From contig JABTVC010000001.1 of the NCBI GenBank assembly GCA_015075005.1, positions 1,240,001 through 1,304,000 of the forward strand: a stretch of DNA of 64,000 nt. The letters run 5' to 3'. Shown here piece after piece: positions 46,817-55,730 of the stretch (position 1 is the first letter of the stretch; the number at the start of each line of letters is the position of its first letter). The notes under the pieces are model-generated. The model had not been told where the DNA came from, searched no databases, and was given only the letters and a program-made list of their open reading frames with translations. Source of the DNA: Planctomycetia bacterium (GTDB taxonomy: Bacteria; Planctomycetota; Brocadiia; Brocadiales; Brocadiaceae). The position numbers and the translations under genes were made by a program.

Positions 46817-47866
46817 ATGAATAATTCCGATACCATTATTGTTACAGGGGGCGCCGGTTACATCGGCTCTCACACCATTATTGAACTTCTTGAACAAACG
46901 GATTACCAGGTAATTTCCCTGGATAATTATTCCAACTCCACCGAAGACACCTACAGAAGAATAACTGAAATAACAGGCAAGGGAAACCGCCTGGCGTGGT
47001 TCAAAGTTAACCTCTGTAACAAAGAGGAACTGACGTACACCCTCAAACAAACAAATTCAATAAAGGGCATTATTCACTTCGCTGCATTTAAGTCTGTACC
47101 TGAAAGCGTGGCCGATCCATTGTTGTACTACCACAATAATATGGAAAGTCTTGTAAACATACTTTACCTGTGCAGGGAGAAAAAAATCAGGAATTTCATC
47201 TTTTCTTCCTCCTGTTCTGTGTACGGCAACATTAAAACACTGCCGGTTACAGAAAAAGTTGAACTGCCCGAAGCTGAATCGCCATACGCTCATACCAAAC
47301 AGATGGGAGAAGAAGTGGTGCAATCATTTACTAAATACACGCTGGAATTCAAATCTGTGTTGCTCCGCTATTTTAATCCTGCCGGCGCTCATCCGAGTGC
47401 AAAAATCGGTGAACTGCCGATAGGGCCTCCGACAAGCCTGGTGCCTGTGATTACCCGAACCGCTGCAGGACTTATCCCTAAAATGTACGTCCATGGCAGT
47501 GATTATGAAACCAGGGACGGCTCCTGCATCAGGGATTACATACACGTCAGCGACATTGCAGATGCGCACATTAAAGCGCTTGATTTCCTGATAAAGGGTA
47601 AAAATAGGGAGGCTTGCAGCTTATTCAACCTTGGTACTGGAAATGGCATTACGGTTTTTGAAGCAATTAAATCCTTTGAGAAAGTATCGGGGAAAAAGCT
47701 GAATTACGAGGTTGGGCCAAGAAGAAGCGGGGATATTATGGCAATTTATGCCAATAACGATCTTGCGAAGAAGGAACTAGGCTGGCAGCCTAAGTACGGA
47801 TTAGACGAAATGATGCTTTCTGCCTGGAAATGGCAGCAAAATATTTCAACAATTACGGCAAAATAA
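46817..47866 (+). CDS. galE: UDP-glucose 4-epimerase
   Basis: 349 residues. NAD-binding TGGAGYIGSHTIIELLE (10-26), a catalytic Ser in FSSSCSVYG, YAHTKQMGEE with the Tyr-x-x-x-Lys pair, RYFNPAGAHPSAKIGE and GTGNGITVFEAIKSFE are all as in GalE. It interconverts UDP-glucose and UDP-galactose for surface polysaccharides. Monocistronic here, with the repressor gene divergent upstream. Confidence 0.94.
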   Translation: MNNSDTIIVTGGAGYIGSHTIIELLEQTDYQVISLDNYSNSTEDTYRRITEITGKGNRLAWFKVNLCNKEELTYTLKQTNSIKGIIHFAAFKSVPESVADPLLYYHNNMESLVNILYLCREKKIRNFIFSSSCSVYGNIKTLPVTEKVELPEAESPYAHTKQMGEEVVQSFTKYTLEFKSVLLRYFNPAGAHPSAKIGELPIGPPTSLVPVITRTAAGLIPKMYVHGSDYETRDGSCIRDYIHVSDIADAHIKALDFLIKGKNREACSLFNLGTGNGITVFEAIKSFEKVSGKKLNYEVGPRRSGDIMAIYANNDLAKKELGWQPKYGLDEMMLSAWKWQQNISTITAK

Positions 47867-47959
47867 TCGGTAGAATAAAAATGGAGAAGAGATTTAAATT
47901 TAAAAGCCGTATTGCCCATTTATCGGATGCATGAATAACTAATTTCAGGATACGTTACA

Positions 47960-48008
47960 GAAAAATTTTTGACAAGGTCGAAACCATGTACATCGTCAAA
48001 AACTTTTC
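47960..48008. terminator. Possible bidirectional terminator between galE and rpsI
   Basis: The arms GAAAAATTTTTGAC (47960-47973) and GTCAAAAACTTTTC (47995-48008) pair with one mismatch around a 21-base loop. It lies between two convergent genes, galE and rpsI. The stem is AT-rich, so strength is doubtful. Confidence 0.35.
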
Positions 48009-48061
48009 TGTTGTTGTGAACTTGCCTTGTCAACATTATTAAGAAATTAATAAAATAATAC

Positions 48062-48457
48062 TTATCGCTTTGTCCATTGGAAGCTCTTCCTTGCGCCTTT
48101 TTTACCATATTTTTTCCGCTCTTTCATTCTGCTGTCTCGCGTTAAAAAACCACCTTCACGCAAGCTTTCAATGAAGGATGGGCTGGACTTAAAGAGTGCA
48201 CGTGCAATTCCCAGGGATATTGCACCCGCCTGGCCAGTTATGCCGCCTCCTTTAACATTGACTACTACATCAAATTCCCCTAATGTATTAGTAGCCTTCA
48301 TGGGCAATCGTATGATACCTTTATCTCTATCGATGGGAAAATAACTATCTAAATCCTTATCATTAACTACGATCTTCCCATTTCCTTTTTTTATCCTTAC
48401 CCTTGCTACAGATGATTTCCGTCTTCCTGTGCCTAAAACATATTGTTCTGCCGTCAC
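48062..48457 (-). CDS. rpsI: Ribosomal protein S9
   Basis: 131 residues with the S9 pattern: YVLGTGRRKSSVARVRIKKG, VNVKGGGITGQAGAISLGIA, RALFKSSPSF, and the basic tail ending KSFQWTKR, whose final Lys-Arg reaches the ribosomal P site. Follows rplM after 15 bp, the usual pair. Confidence 0.97.
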   Translation of the reverse strand: MTAEQYVLGTGRRKSSVARVRIKKGNGKIVVNDKDLDSYFPIDRDKGIIRLPMKATNTLGEFDVVVNVKGGGITGQAGAISLGIARALFKSSPSFIESLREGGFLTRDSRMKERKKYGKKGARKSFQWTKR

Positions 48458-48472
48458 TTTTATCTCCCTTAA

Positions 48473-48907
48473 TTAATTGCGAATAATCAGTTCTTTTGGT
48501 TGTTGTGCTTGATGCGGATGCTCAGCACCCCCATAAATCTTTAATTTTTTTATCATGGCCTTACCCAGCTTTGATCTGGGTAACATTCTTTTTACAGACC
48601 GGTTAAATACTTTTTCCGGAGTCTTTTCTAAAGTTTCTCCAACCATTCGTTTTCTTAGACCACTCTGAAAGCCTGTTACGTAATAGTGAATCTTTTCCTG
48701 CATCTTTTTTCCCGTAAGTTTTACTTTGCTCGCATTCGTAATGATAACAAAATCTCCCACGTCAACGTGAGGCGTATATTCAGGTTTGTGCTTACCTTGA
48801 AGTACCCGGGAAACGGTAGTTAACATTCGTCCCAAAACTTTATCCTTTGCATCTACAATATACCAATTCCTTTTCACATCTTCTTTTTTAGCCATAAAAG
48901 TATTCAT
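48473..48907 (-). CDS. rplM: Ribosomal protein L13
   Basis: 144 residues: RNWYIVDAKDKVLGRMLTTV, GKHKPEYTPHVDVGDFVIIT, NASKVKLTGKK, RMLPRSKLGKAMIKKLKIYG and the C-terminal EHPHQAQQP are L13 hallmarks. The ATG at 48895 (MAKKEDVK) is an alternative start four codons in. Upstream gene of the rplM-rpsI operon. Confidence 0.97.
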   Translation of the reverse strand: MNTFMAKKEDVKRNWYIVDAKDKVLGRMLTTVSRVLQGKHKPEYTPHVDVGDFVIITNASKVKLTGKKMQEKIHYYVTGFQSGLRKRMVGETLEKTPEKVFNRSVKRMLPRSKLGKAMIKKLKIYGGAEHPHQAQQPKELIIRN

Positions 48908-48934
48908 TAAACGTATCCTTCAACAGTGAAAATC

Positions 48935-48971
48935 AAAAAGCATCTTCTCTTAATGGTAAGGTGCTTTTTGT
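48935..48971 (-). terminator. Rho-independent terminator after the Cys-rich peptide gene
   Basis: CAAAAAGCATCTT (48935-48947) and AAGGTGCTTTTTG (48959-48971) pair over 13 bases with one G-U pair and an 11-base loop. On the minus strand it ends with GCTTTTTGATTTTC. It lies between the Cys-rich peptide gene and rplM, so it should separate the two. Confidence 0.55.
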
Positions 48972-49023
48972 ATTTACAAAACCATTAAAATAAAAAGCAA
49001 TAAAGCAAATGTTCGATACCGGG

Positions 49024-49197
49024 TTATCTCTTACAGTTACAATCCCTGGCTTTCCCCGAGCAATGACTACACGGGCATCCTTCCGGACACTCACATACAC
49101 CAGCTATTGCAGATCTGACAAATGTTGATACATTTGTTACACCAATTCCAAATATAAGCGTACCAAAGACCATGAATGAAATATATATTTTTCTCAT
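49024..49197 (-). CDS. Small exported Cys-rich peptide
   Basis: 57 residues from the ATG at 49197. The N-terminal part (RKIYISFMVFGTLIFGIGVT) is a signal peptide or membrane anchor. The C-terminal part is packed with cysteine, C-E-C-P-E-G-C-P-C-S-H-C then D-C-N-C, seven Cys in about 22 residues, plus one His. That composition suggests metallothionein-like metal or Fe-S binding outside the cytoplasm. No family was recognised. Followed by a terminator, so it is probably its own transcription unit. Confidence 0.6.
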   Translation of the reverse strand: MRKIYISFMVFGTLIFGIGVTNVSTFVRSAIAGVCECPEGCPCSHCSGKARDCNCKR

Positions 49198-49451
49198 TTA
49201 TCAGCTATTCCTCACAAAAAAGCAATGGACTAAAATCAGACTTTAACTGCTATCGTTTTTCTTTAAATAAGTAACAAAGTTCGTATAATATAACAAGATA
49301 AGTTATCGTTGTCAATCCGATTTTTTTGTAGAGTAGATTTTAATTGACATAGTAGTAACTTATTATTAATATTGTCTACCTTAAACTAGTATCATGAAAG
49401 CAGCGATTTAGATTGCTCAATTCTACAAGATAAATATCTTGATTTGTCGTT

Positions 49452-49937
49452 ATGCCACAAGAAATCCTAACTGATTTAAGTAGCTTAGATTTAAATAGGC
49501 CAACTATTGATCTCGATGCTGTTCGTACCGTACTACCTCACCGATACGAGATGGAACAATTGAGTGGTATCATAAAATTCGACCCAGAACATAAGGTTAT
49601 CGTGGGCTATAAAGACGTTTCAAGTGATGAATTTTGGGTACGGGGGCACATCCCTGGTCGCCCTTTGATGCCTGGGGTAATCATGCTCGAAGCTGCTGCG
49701 CAGTTGTGCACCTATTATTACAAACAAGCCACTCAGGATGACAGATTCCTTGGATTCGGGGGTATTGATAAAGTTAAATTCCGCGGAAAGGTTATACCAG
49801 GAGACAAACTCATTCTCATCGCTAAAAACAAAGAGTTGCGTTCAAGAAGAGCCATCTTTGATACCCAAGGTGTGGTGAAAGGTAATCTCGTATTTGAAGG
49901 GACCATCATTGGAATGGTGGTAATGGTGGGTGCGTAA
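49452..49937 (+). CDS. fabZ: FabZ/FabA-type 3-hydroxyacyl-ACP dehydratase-like protein
   Basis: 161 residues, a hot-dog fold. LPHRYEMEQLSGII, then WVRGHIPGRPLMPGVIMLEA with the catalytic His66 and Glu80, matches FabZ closely. Standard FabZ reads GHFPxxP; here it is GHIPGRP. It has a longer N-terminal extension than usual (about 20 residues). It should dehydrate beta-hydroxyacyl-ACP in fatty-acid elongation. It stands alone on the plus strand, about 10 kb from the second FabZ of the lipid cluster. Confidence 0.85.
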   Translation: MPQEILTDLSSLDLNRPTIDLDAVRTVLPHRYEMEQLSGIIKFDPEHKVIVGYKDVSSDEFWVRGHIPGRPLMPGVIMLEAAAQLCTYYYKQATQDDRFLGFGGIDKVKFRGKVIPGDKLILIAKNKELRSRRAIFDTQGVVKGNLVFEGTIIGMVVMVGA

Positions 49938-49940
49938 GAA

Positions 49941-50657
49941 TTAGGTAATTTGCGAATAGTTCCCGATCCTTAATTCAAGGATATCTTTAATATGCTTGAT
50001 AAAATAATCAGGCTTGATGTATATGTGTGGTTCTCTTACATATAACTCATAATGCCTTCCATGTTCAATCATTACCGTAGTCATTCCCAAAGACTTGCTA
50101 GCGGTTAATTCGTCATCAATCTTATCTCCTACACATACAATTTCTTCTGGTTTTAAATTATACCTGTGCATAATTTCTTGAAAACAGTCTTTTTTTATCT
50201 GCCCATTATTTCTGCCTGCAACGAAAATATCGTCGAAACAACCACGGCTTAAACCAAGCACATGGATCTTTTTGTCTTGTATTTCTTTCTCTCCGGAGGT
50301 GACAAGGATTACCTTGTAACCCAGCACCATGAGTTGTATCAGGGTGTCCTTTACGTCCGGAAAGAGGGAAATGCCGGAGACATCTGTGTGGATAAACTCT
50401 TCCAATAATTCCTTGATATACGAGTTTGGAAGATTGTAAAGCGATACAATCTTTTCGTAAATATTAACTCTTGTTCCATACTTTTTCTCAATTTCCAACT
50501 GCAGGTTATATGCTTCCTCTTCTGAGCAATTAATTATCTTGGCAATATTTTTTGCTGCTTGCCTTCGGCCCTGCAATAAGAGCGTACCACTACAATCATA
50601 AAGTGTATCATCCAGGTCAAGGATGATGGCCTTAATATTTTTGAAATCTTTTAGCAT
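49941..50657 (-). CDS. HAD-superfamily hydrolase (phosphatase-like)
   Basis: 238 residues from the ATG at 50657, preceded by AAGG; the frame to 50678 adds seven residues. Motif I AIILDLDDTLYDCSGTLL, motif II in VILVTSGEKE, the motif III Lys, and motif IV EEIVCVGDKIDDELTASKSL are complete, with a helical cap between. Likely a phosphatase of small sugars or nucleotides. The substrate is unknown. Ends 4 bp from the convergent fabZ-like gene. Confidence 0.85.
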   Translation of the reverse strand: MLKDFKNIKAIILDLDDTLYDCSGTLLLQGRRQAAKNIAKIINCSEEEAYNLQLEIEKKYGTRVNIYEKIVSLYNLPNSYIKELLEEFIHTDVSGISLFPDVKDTLIQLMVLGYKVILVTSGEKEIQDKKIHVLGLSRGCFDDIFVAGRNNGQIKKDCFQEIMHRYNLKPEEIVCVGDKIDDELTASKSLGMTTVMIEHGRHYELYVREPHIYIKPDYFIKHIKDILELRIGNYSQIT

Positions 50658-50755
50658 ATCTTTACACCTTGGAAGCACTGAATAATCAACTTTTCAGCAA
50701 TAGGGGGGTTGTGGTAACAAACTCAATGAAGCCACATGCAATTAAATGCCCACAT

Positions 50756-52453
50756 CTATCTTATATAGGCTTCAGTGACATATCGGCGCATCATGCTATG
50801 GGTATTAAAATAATAGGCAATCTTGCCGATAGAATTTTTCATGATCTTTATCCATTGGCTTCTGTCTTTGTAATACATCGGGATAATAATGTTCTCCAGT
50901 TTGTCATATAAATCCTCTGCATCTGTGATATCATTAACGCTTATCAGTGAGGATTCCAGGGGTTTAGGGCCAATAGACCATCCGGTTATTCCCTCCATGT
51001 GCCCCTCGATCCACCACCCATCCAAGACACTAAAGTTAATGATACCGTTGTGCGCTGCTTTCATGCCACTAGTACCCGATGCCTCTCTTGGACGCAACGG
51101 TGTGTTGAGCCAAACATCAACTCCGGAAACTAACCGCAAGGCCATTTCCATATTATAATTTTTTAAAAATATGATTTTGATTTTATCGTTAATCTTTTTC
51201 GTAAGATCAATAATTCTTTTTACGATTTCTTTCCCCGGGGTATCTTTTGGATGCGCCTTTCCTGCATAAATAATCTGAAACGTGCCTTTTTTGCTTATTT
51301 TTAAGAACCGCTCAAGGTTTGAGAATATTAAATCTGCCCTCTTGTAAGAAGTAAATCTTCTGGCAAATCCAATGGTTAACACATCCGGGCTTATTTCCAC
51401 TCCGGCGGTCTTTTTTACGTAATCGACTAAGTCGCATTTAGCGCAAAGATGTGCCTCCCATAACTCTTCGTCCGGGATGTTTTCAGAACGAACAAATAAT
51501 TCAGGTTCGTTAGCCCATCCAGGGATATATTTGTCGTATAATTGCTTAAAACTCTCACAGACCCACGTGAATGAATGCACACCATTGGTAATGGCATTAA
51601 TTTCATAACCAGGAAACAAGCTCTTGGATACTTCACCATGTTTTTTAGCAACACCGTTAACATATTTACTCAGATTTAACGCAAGATGTGTCATATTAAG
51701 ATAATGTTCCCCTCCAAGCCTTTTCAACAGCTCTAAAGGTACAAATTCCCCAAGAACTTTTTTTACGAGATCATAGGAAAATCGGTCATGGCCTGCCTCG
51801 ATAGGGGTATGGGTAGTGAATACACACAGGCCTTTCACCTTCTCAATATCCCAGATCCATCGCTCGTCCCAGACACTTTCAACGTCTCTCTTGTGCATCA
51901 GGAGCAGTTCGAGTGTCAAGAGGCTGGCGTGTCCTTCGTTCATATGGTACTTTTTGATGTGCAATCCAAGGGTATGAAGTATGCGCACCCCACCAATACC
52001 AAGTACGATCTCCTGCTTTAGCCGATAATGCATATCACCCCCGTATAAAACAGCGGTAATCTCCCGATCTTCTGTTACATTTTCCTCAACATCAGTATCG
52101 AGATAAAACACATCCACTTTTCCGCCGGTAACGCTTTTTACTTTATAGCACCAAGCCTGGATGTAAACATTACGTCCTTCGATTTGAATCACAACCTTTT
52201 TAGGAAGACACACCATAAATTTGGATGGATCCCAATCTACAGCATATTCAATTTGTCTTCCGTCGCTGTCAATATCCTGCCGGAAGTAGCCCTTCTTTGA
52301 TAATAAGGTAACGGCAACAAGTGGTACTTTAAGATCCGCACCTGATTTTATTGTGTCTCCCGCCAGGACACCAAGTCCACCGCTATATGTTGGAATATCG
52401 TTTGACAAACCAATTTCCATGGAAAAATAGGCAATCTTCGCTTCGTTATTCAT
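50756..52453 (-). CDS. glgP: Alpha-glucan (glycogen) phosphorylase, short family
   Basis: 565 residues from the ATG at 52453 (NNEAKIAYFSMEIGLSNDIP). The frame extends to 52543 without sequence support. YSGGLGVLAGDTIKSGADL, MNEGHASLLTLELL, TTHTPIEAGHDRF, GFARRFTSYKRADLIF and the pyridoxal-phosphate Lys in EASGTSGMKAAHNG match the short bacterial and archaeal alpha-glucan phosphorylases. It releases glucose-1-phosphate from glycogen or maltodextrin. Lies 70 bp after the lpdA stop. Confidence 0.93.
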   Translation of the reverse strand: MNNEAKIAYFSMEIGLSNDIPTYSGGLGVLAGDTIKSGADLKVPLVAVTLLSKKGYFRQDIDSDGRQIEYAVDWDPSKFMVCLPKKVVIQIEGRNVYIQAWCYKVKSVTGGKVDVFYLDTDVEENVTEDREITAVLYGGDMHYRLKQEIVLGIGGVRILHTLGLHIKKYHMNEGHASLLTLELLLMHKRDVESVWDERWIWDIEKVKGLCVFTTHTPIEAGHDRFSYDLVKKVLGEFVPLELLKRLGGEHYLNMTHLALNLSKYVNGVAKKHGEVSKSLFPGYEINAITNGVHSFTWVCESFKQLYDKYIPGWANEPELFVRSENIPDEELWEAHLCAKCDLVDYVKKTAGVEISPDVLTIGFARRFTSYKRADLIFSNLERFLKISKKGTFQIIYAGKAHPKDTPGKEIVKRIIDLTKKINDKIKIIFLKNYNMEMALRLVSGVDVWLNTPLRPREASGTSGMKAAHNGIINFSVLDGWWIEGHMEGITGWSIGPKPLESSLISVNDITDAEDLYDKLENIIIPMYYKDRSQWIKIMKNSIGKIAYYFNTHSMMRRYVTEAYIR

Positions 52454-52520
52454 AGGTATTTTACAGATTATTTGTGTTGTATTAAATAAATTCGATTTTT
52501 CAAAAACTTCAAACGTACCC

Positions 52521-53954
52521 TTACATATGTATTGGTTTATCAACCACCGCTTGGGCAGCCCCCAGAATAGCCTCAGAAAGAGTGGGGTGGGGAAAAATAG
52601 TATTCAGTAATTCGTGAGCTGTTCCTTCCAAAATAGTAGCAAGCGACATACCCCACATTAATTCACCAACATGAGGCCCAATAGCATGCACTCCCAGTAT
52701 CTCCCCGTATTTATCATCTGTAACAATCTTCACAAATCCATCTGCATATTCACCATCAATCATTGCCGTACTATTTGCAATAAGGGGGAATTTTCCTACC
52801 CGTGTCTTGTGACTTCTCTTTTCCGCCTCCTCTTGGGTAAGTCCCATCCTGGCTACCTGTGGAAGGCAATACGTCACTCCAGGTATGTTTTGATAATTCA
52901 GTGGGGTAGTCTCTTTACCGGCGATATGAGAAACAGCTATCAGACCTTCACTCGATGCCTTGTGAGCAAGGAGAGGGGGGCCTGCAATATCACCAATAGC
53001 AAAAAGTCCCGTTTTGCTGGTTTCCATAACCTCATTGGTTTGAAGATATTTCCCTTTGAAGCTTAATGATAATTTTTCTATTCCAATATCAGTTAAATTA
53101 GGCTTCCTGCCTAAGGCGAGCAGTAAATGGTCGGCTTCTACAAATTCTTTATTTCCGGCTGCGGCAGGGGATTGAGATGCATTGTTTTTCCTTTTTATCT
53201 CCACACGAACGCCATTATCTATTATGACCTTTTCCAGAGAGGTATTTGTCCGGACATCGATACCTCTTTTGGTAAATATTTTTCGCAAAGTGGCACTAAT
53301 TTCTTTATCTTCTCCCGGAAGAACATCCTCCAGGAGTTCAATAATGGTTACCTTCGTTCCCAGGACATTAAAGAGGTGAGCGAATTCAGTCCCAATAGCG
53401 CCACCGCCCGCTATAATAAGGGATTTTGGGATTTCTTCCCACAATAATATGTCGTCACTGGTAAGCACATATTTCCCATCATGTGGAATAGTATCGGGAA
53501 TAAGGGGAACAGAACCTGTAGCACATATAACATTTTTTGCATGTATTTTACCAACGTCTGTTCCATCTTTTTTTATTAAGACATCACCCGATGATATAAG
53601 TTCTCCTTCGCCCGAAAAAAGTTCTACACCATTTTTTTTTAGAAGAAATTGTGTTCCCTGAAATAACCGGTCAACTACGGCCTCTTTTCGTCTATGAAAC
53701 TGGGGATAATTAATTCCTACTTTATCAACCACTATTCCAAATTCTCTTGCCCTGAGGAATCGTAAGTAAAGGTCTGATGAATGAAGAAGCACCTTCGTTG
53801 GGATACAACCCCAATGCAGACATGTACCACCCACCTTGTCTTTTTCAATAAGAGCAGTCCTCATTCCTAACTGGGCGGCTTTTATTGCTGCAACATAACC
53901 TCCCGGCCCGCCACCAATGATTACAAGAACAAAGCCAGAGATTCTTTCTGGAAA
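52521..53954 (-). CDS. lpdA: Dihydrolipoyl dehydrogenase, start codon unresolved
   Basis: Up to 477 residues. The FAD motif VIIGGGPGGYVAAIKAAQLG is encoded upstream of the first ATG (53864), so that ATG cannot be the true start. Between the in-frame TAA at 53955-53957 and the FAD motif there is no ATG, GTG or TTG. The redox disulfide (GGTCLHWGCIPTKVL), NAD site (LIIAGGGAIGTEFAHLF) and C-terminal active-site His (TIFPHPTLSEAI) are intact. It reoxidises dihydrolipoamide in 2-oxoacid dehydrogenase or glycine cleavage complexes. An ATT/ATC start after GGAGGG, or a missing base, are the options. Confidence 0.9.
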   Translation of the reverse strand, partial: FPERISGFVLVIIGGGPGGYVAAIKAAQLGMRTALIEKDKVGGTCLHWGCIPTKVLLHSSDLYLRFLRAREFGIVVDKVGINYPQFHRRKEAVVDRLFQGTQFLLKKNGVELFSGEGELISSGDVLIKKDGTDVGKIHAKNVICATGSVPLIPDTIPHDGKYVLTSDDILLWEEIPKSLIIAGGGAIGTEFAHLFNVLGTKVTIIELLEDVLPGEDKEISATLRKIFTKRGIDVRTNTSLEKVIIDNGVRVEIKRKNNASQSPAAAGNKEFVEADHLLLALGRKPNLTDIGIEKLSLSFKGKYLQTNEVMETSKTGLFAIGDIAGPPLLAHKASSEGLIAVSHIAGKETTPLNYQNIPGVTYCLPQVARMGLTQEEAEKRSHKTRVGKFPLIANSTAMIDGEYADGFVKIVTDDKYGEILGVHAIGPHVGELMWGMSLATILEGTAHELLNTIFPHPTLSEAILGAAQAVVDKPIHM

Positions 53955-54083
53955 TTATCCCTCCTTTTTCCATGTGAACAGGATAACAAATATAAGTGCA
54001 ATGGCAACAACCATAATTGCCTTTGGGCTAATATCCGGGATAATTGATTTTTCCATAGAAAGAGATAACAATTTGCCTATCAT
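53955..54083 (-). CDS. Small single-helix membrane protein upstream of and in frame with lpdA
   Basis: 42 residues, with AAAGGAGGTGG a few bases before the ATG at 54083. There is one membrane helix near the C-terminus (AIMVVAIALIFVILFTW) followed by KKEG and the TAA. The next codons in the same frame are the start-less N-terminus of LpdA. It may be a separate coupled small protein, or the stop may be a sequence error and the helix an N-terminal anchor of LpdA. Confidence 0.55.
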   Translation of the reverse strand: MIGKLLSLSMEKSIIPDISPKAIMVVAIALIFVILFTWKKEG

Positions 54084-54188
54084 AATATTTCCACCTCCTT
54101 TAGAAATAAATAATTAACTTACAAAGATTAAATACCGAAACAATATCTATCACGACAAGATTCCTGCCACACGTGAAATTTATAATAT

Positions 54189-54226
54189 AAAGGCACATCA
54201 GAAGCTTTATATTCTGATGTGCCTTT
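54189..54226 (-). terminator. Rho-independent terminator of the lipid cluster
   Basis: AAAGGCACATCAGAA (54189-54203) and TTCTGATGTGCCTTT (54212-54226) pair perfectly over 15 bases with an 8-base loop. On the minus strand a T-rich tract (TTTATATTATAAATTTC) follows. It lies 37 bp after the radical SAM stop, closing the operon that begins at 60583. Confidence 0.8.
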
Positions 54227-54262
54227 ACGGCATCTGTTATCAGGATATAGAATTTATTTGTG

Positions 54263-55723
54263 TTATGTAGTAGCAGTTTCCATAAGGGGTTTTGAAACCG
54301 TCACTGCACTTGATTTGTACCAGTCGTTGTAATAATCACCTGAATCATACAACTCTTTTAAATTCTGTAAGACCTGTTCAAACACTTGTATCCAATCAGA
54401 ACCTACCCTGAATGCGAACATTGAATTTCTCGGATTTTTCGTTGTCTTAATAGAATTCCTGAAACGAGTCCTTAGATTATCACCTGCATAAATATGATCA
54501 TAGATATATTGCATACCTTCAATAAAGTCTTCTAATGTCATGTCCACAAGACGGTGAACCACATGTGCCGTATCATAGTATTGCCAATCTTCCGGGTAAT
54601 TTTTTCTGAATATTCTCTTTTCTGAATCTAATCTTGCATAGAGTTGTGTCTTGGGGAATGGGCAGTTAATACCGAATGTCAGAATATCAATATTATTCTC
54701 TAATATAAAATCGGTCATTCTCCTAAAGGAATCTTTATCATCCCCATCAGCCCCAAACACCACTGACCCCCAAACAACCAGGCCGGCATTATGAATCTTT
54801 TGAATACAATCAAAATAACTATCAGTACCCAACTTTAGGTTTACCCGCTTATTCATCTTCTGTAAAACAGCTTCATTGGTAGATTCGATGCCGACAAGCA
54901 TACCAAAATTGCCACTCTTGGCCATATAATCAAGAGTTTCCTGATCCTGAGAAATATTCAACGCTGTGAACCCAAGCCAGTCTTTATGAATCCCGCGTTC
55001 CACCATTCCCTTGAACAAATCACGCGCCCGCTCATTCGACTTCTTGCCATGGCCATAGAAATTATCCTCTGCCAACATCAAACCCGTATAATCTGTTGCC
55101 GCCATCTCATCAAGTACATCCTCATAAGGCCTTTCCCTGAATTTTCTTCCCTGGAATGTAGGTACGCTGCAGAAATCACAATAATTCGGACATCCTTTGG
55201 TTGTGACGATGGAAGAAAATTTATAATTATATTTTTTCTTCATAAGTTCCCGATTGGGATATACCTTTTTCATCAGACTAAGGGGGGGTAATCCACCCTG
55301 ATAAATCTTTTTTAGTTTCCCTTCTTCGAAATCTTTTATGACCTGCGGCCATACTTCTTCTGCTTCACCTACGAAAACAGAGTCAACATAATTCGCAGCC
55401 TCCTCAGGCATTACCGATGCATGTATTCCACCCATGATTACGGTCATACCCTTTTTCCTGCATGCAGCAGCTATCTTATATGCCCTGGGTGATTGGTAGG
55501 TAACAGCGGTAATACATACAAGGTCGACAGGCTTAAAGGTAATTTCATCATTATCATCCATTGCTAATTCGAGATTCTCGTCGATAACGTCAAATTCCCA
55601 ATCGCCTGGCGTAAGGGCAACAACATAAGCAAGATTCAAAGGCATTTGGACAATTACGGTTATACTCTCTTCACCGTGCCTGCCCGGCTTATGTGGATTA
55701 ATAAGCATCATTTTCCTTTTCAT
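54263..55723 (-). CDS. B12-binding-type radical SAM protein of the lipid cluster
   Basis: 486 residues with a good ribosome site (GGAGGT). The N-terminal 140 residues have the B12-binding-like fold (INPHKPGRHGEESITVIVQM, then VIMGGIHASVMPEEAANYVD), though the DxHxxG motif for base-off cobalamin is not visible. The radical SAM Cys triad is C178-x3-C182-x2-C185 (GCPNYCDFC). The later LVGIESTNEAVLQKMNKRVN is typical. It should cleave S-adenosylmethionine to start a radical reaction on a carbon chain. In ladderane-type clusters such enzymes are candidates for ring formation or methyl transfer. Last gene of the operon, 7 bp after the FAD gene. Confidence 0.88.
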   Translation of the reverse strand: MKRKMMLINPHKPGRHGEESITVIVQMPLNLAYVVALTPGDWEFDVIDENLELAMDDNDEITFKPVDLVCITAVTYQSPRAYKIAAACRKKGMTVIMGGIHASVMPEEAANYVDSVFVGEAEEVWPQVIKDFEEGKLKKIYQGGLPPLSLMKKVYPNRELMKKKYNYKFSSIVTTKGCPNYCDFCSVPTFQGRKFRERPYEDVLDEMAATDYTGLMLAEDNFYGHGKKSNERARDLFKGMVERGIHKDWLGFTALNISQDQETLDYMAKSGNFGMLVGIESTNEAVLQKMNKRVNLKLGTDSYFDCIQKIHNAGLVVWGSVVFGADGDDKDSFRRMTDFILENNIDILTFGINCPFPKTQLYARLDSEKRIFRKNYPEDWQYYDTAHVVHRLVDMTLEDFIEGMQYIYDHIYAGDNLRTRFRNSIKTTKNPRNSMFAFRVGSDWIQVFEQVLQNLKELYDSGDYYNDWYKSSAVTVSKPLMETATT

Positions 55724-55730
55724 AAATTAT

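Noticed and set aside
53917..54117. Plus-strand 66-codon ORF
   Set aside because: It is the shadow of the small membrane ORF on the minus strand, which has a good ribosome site.
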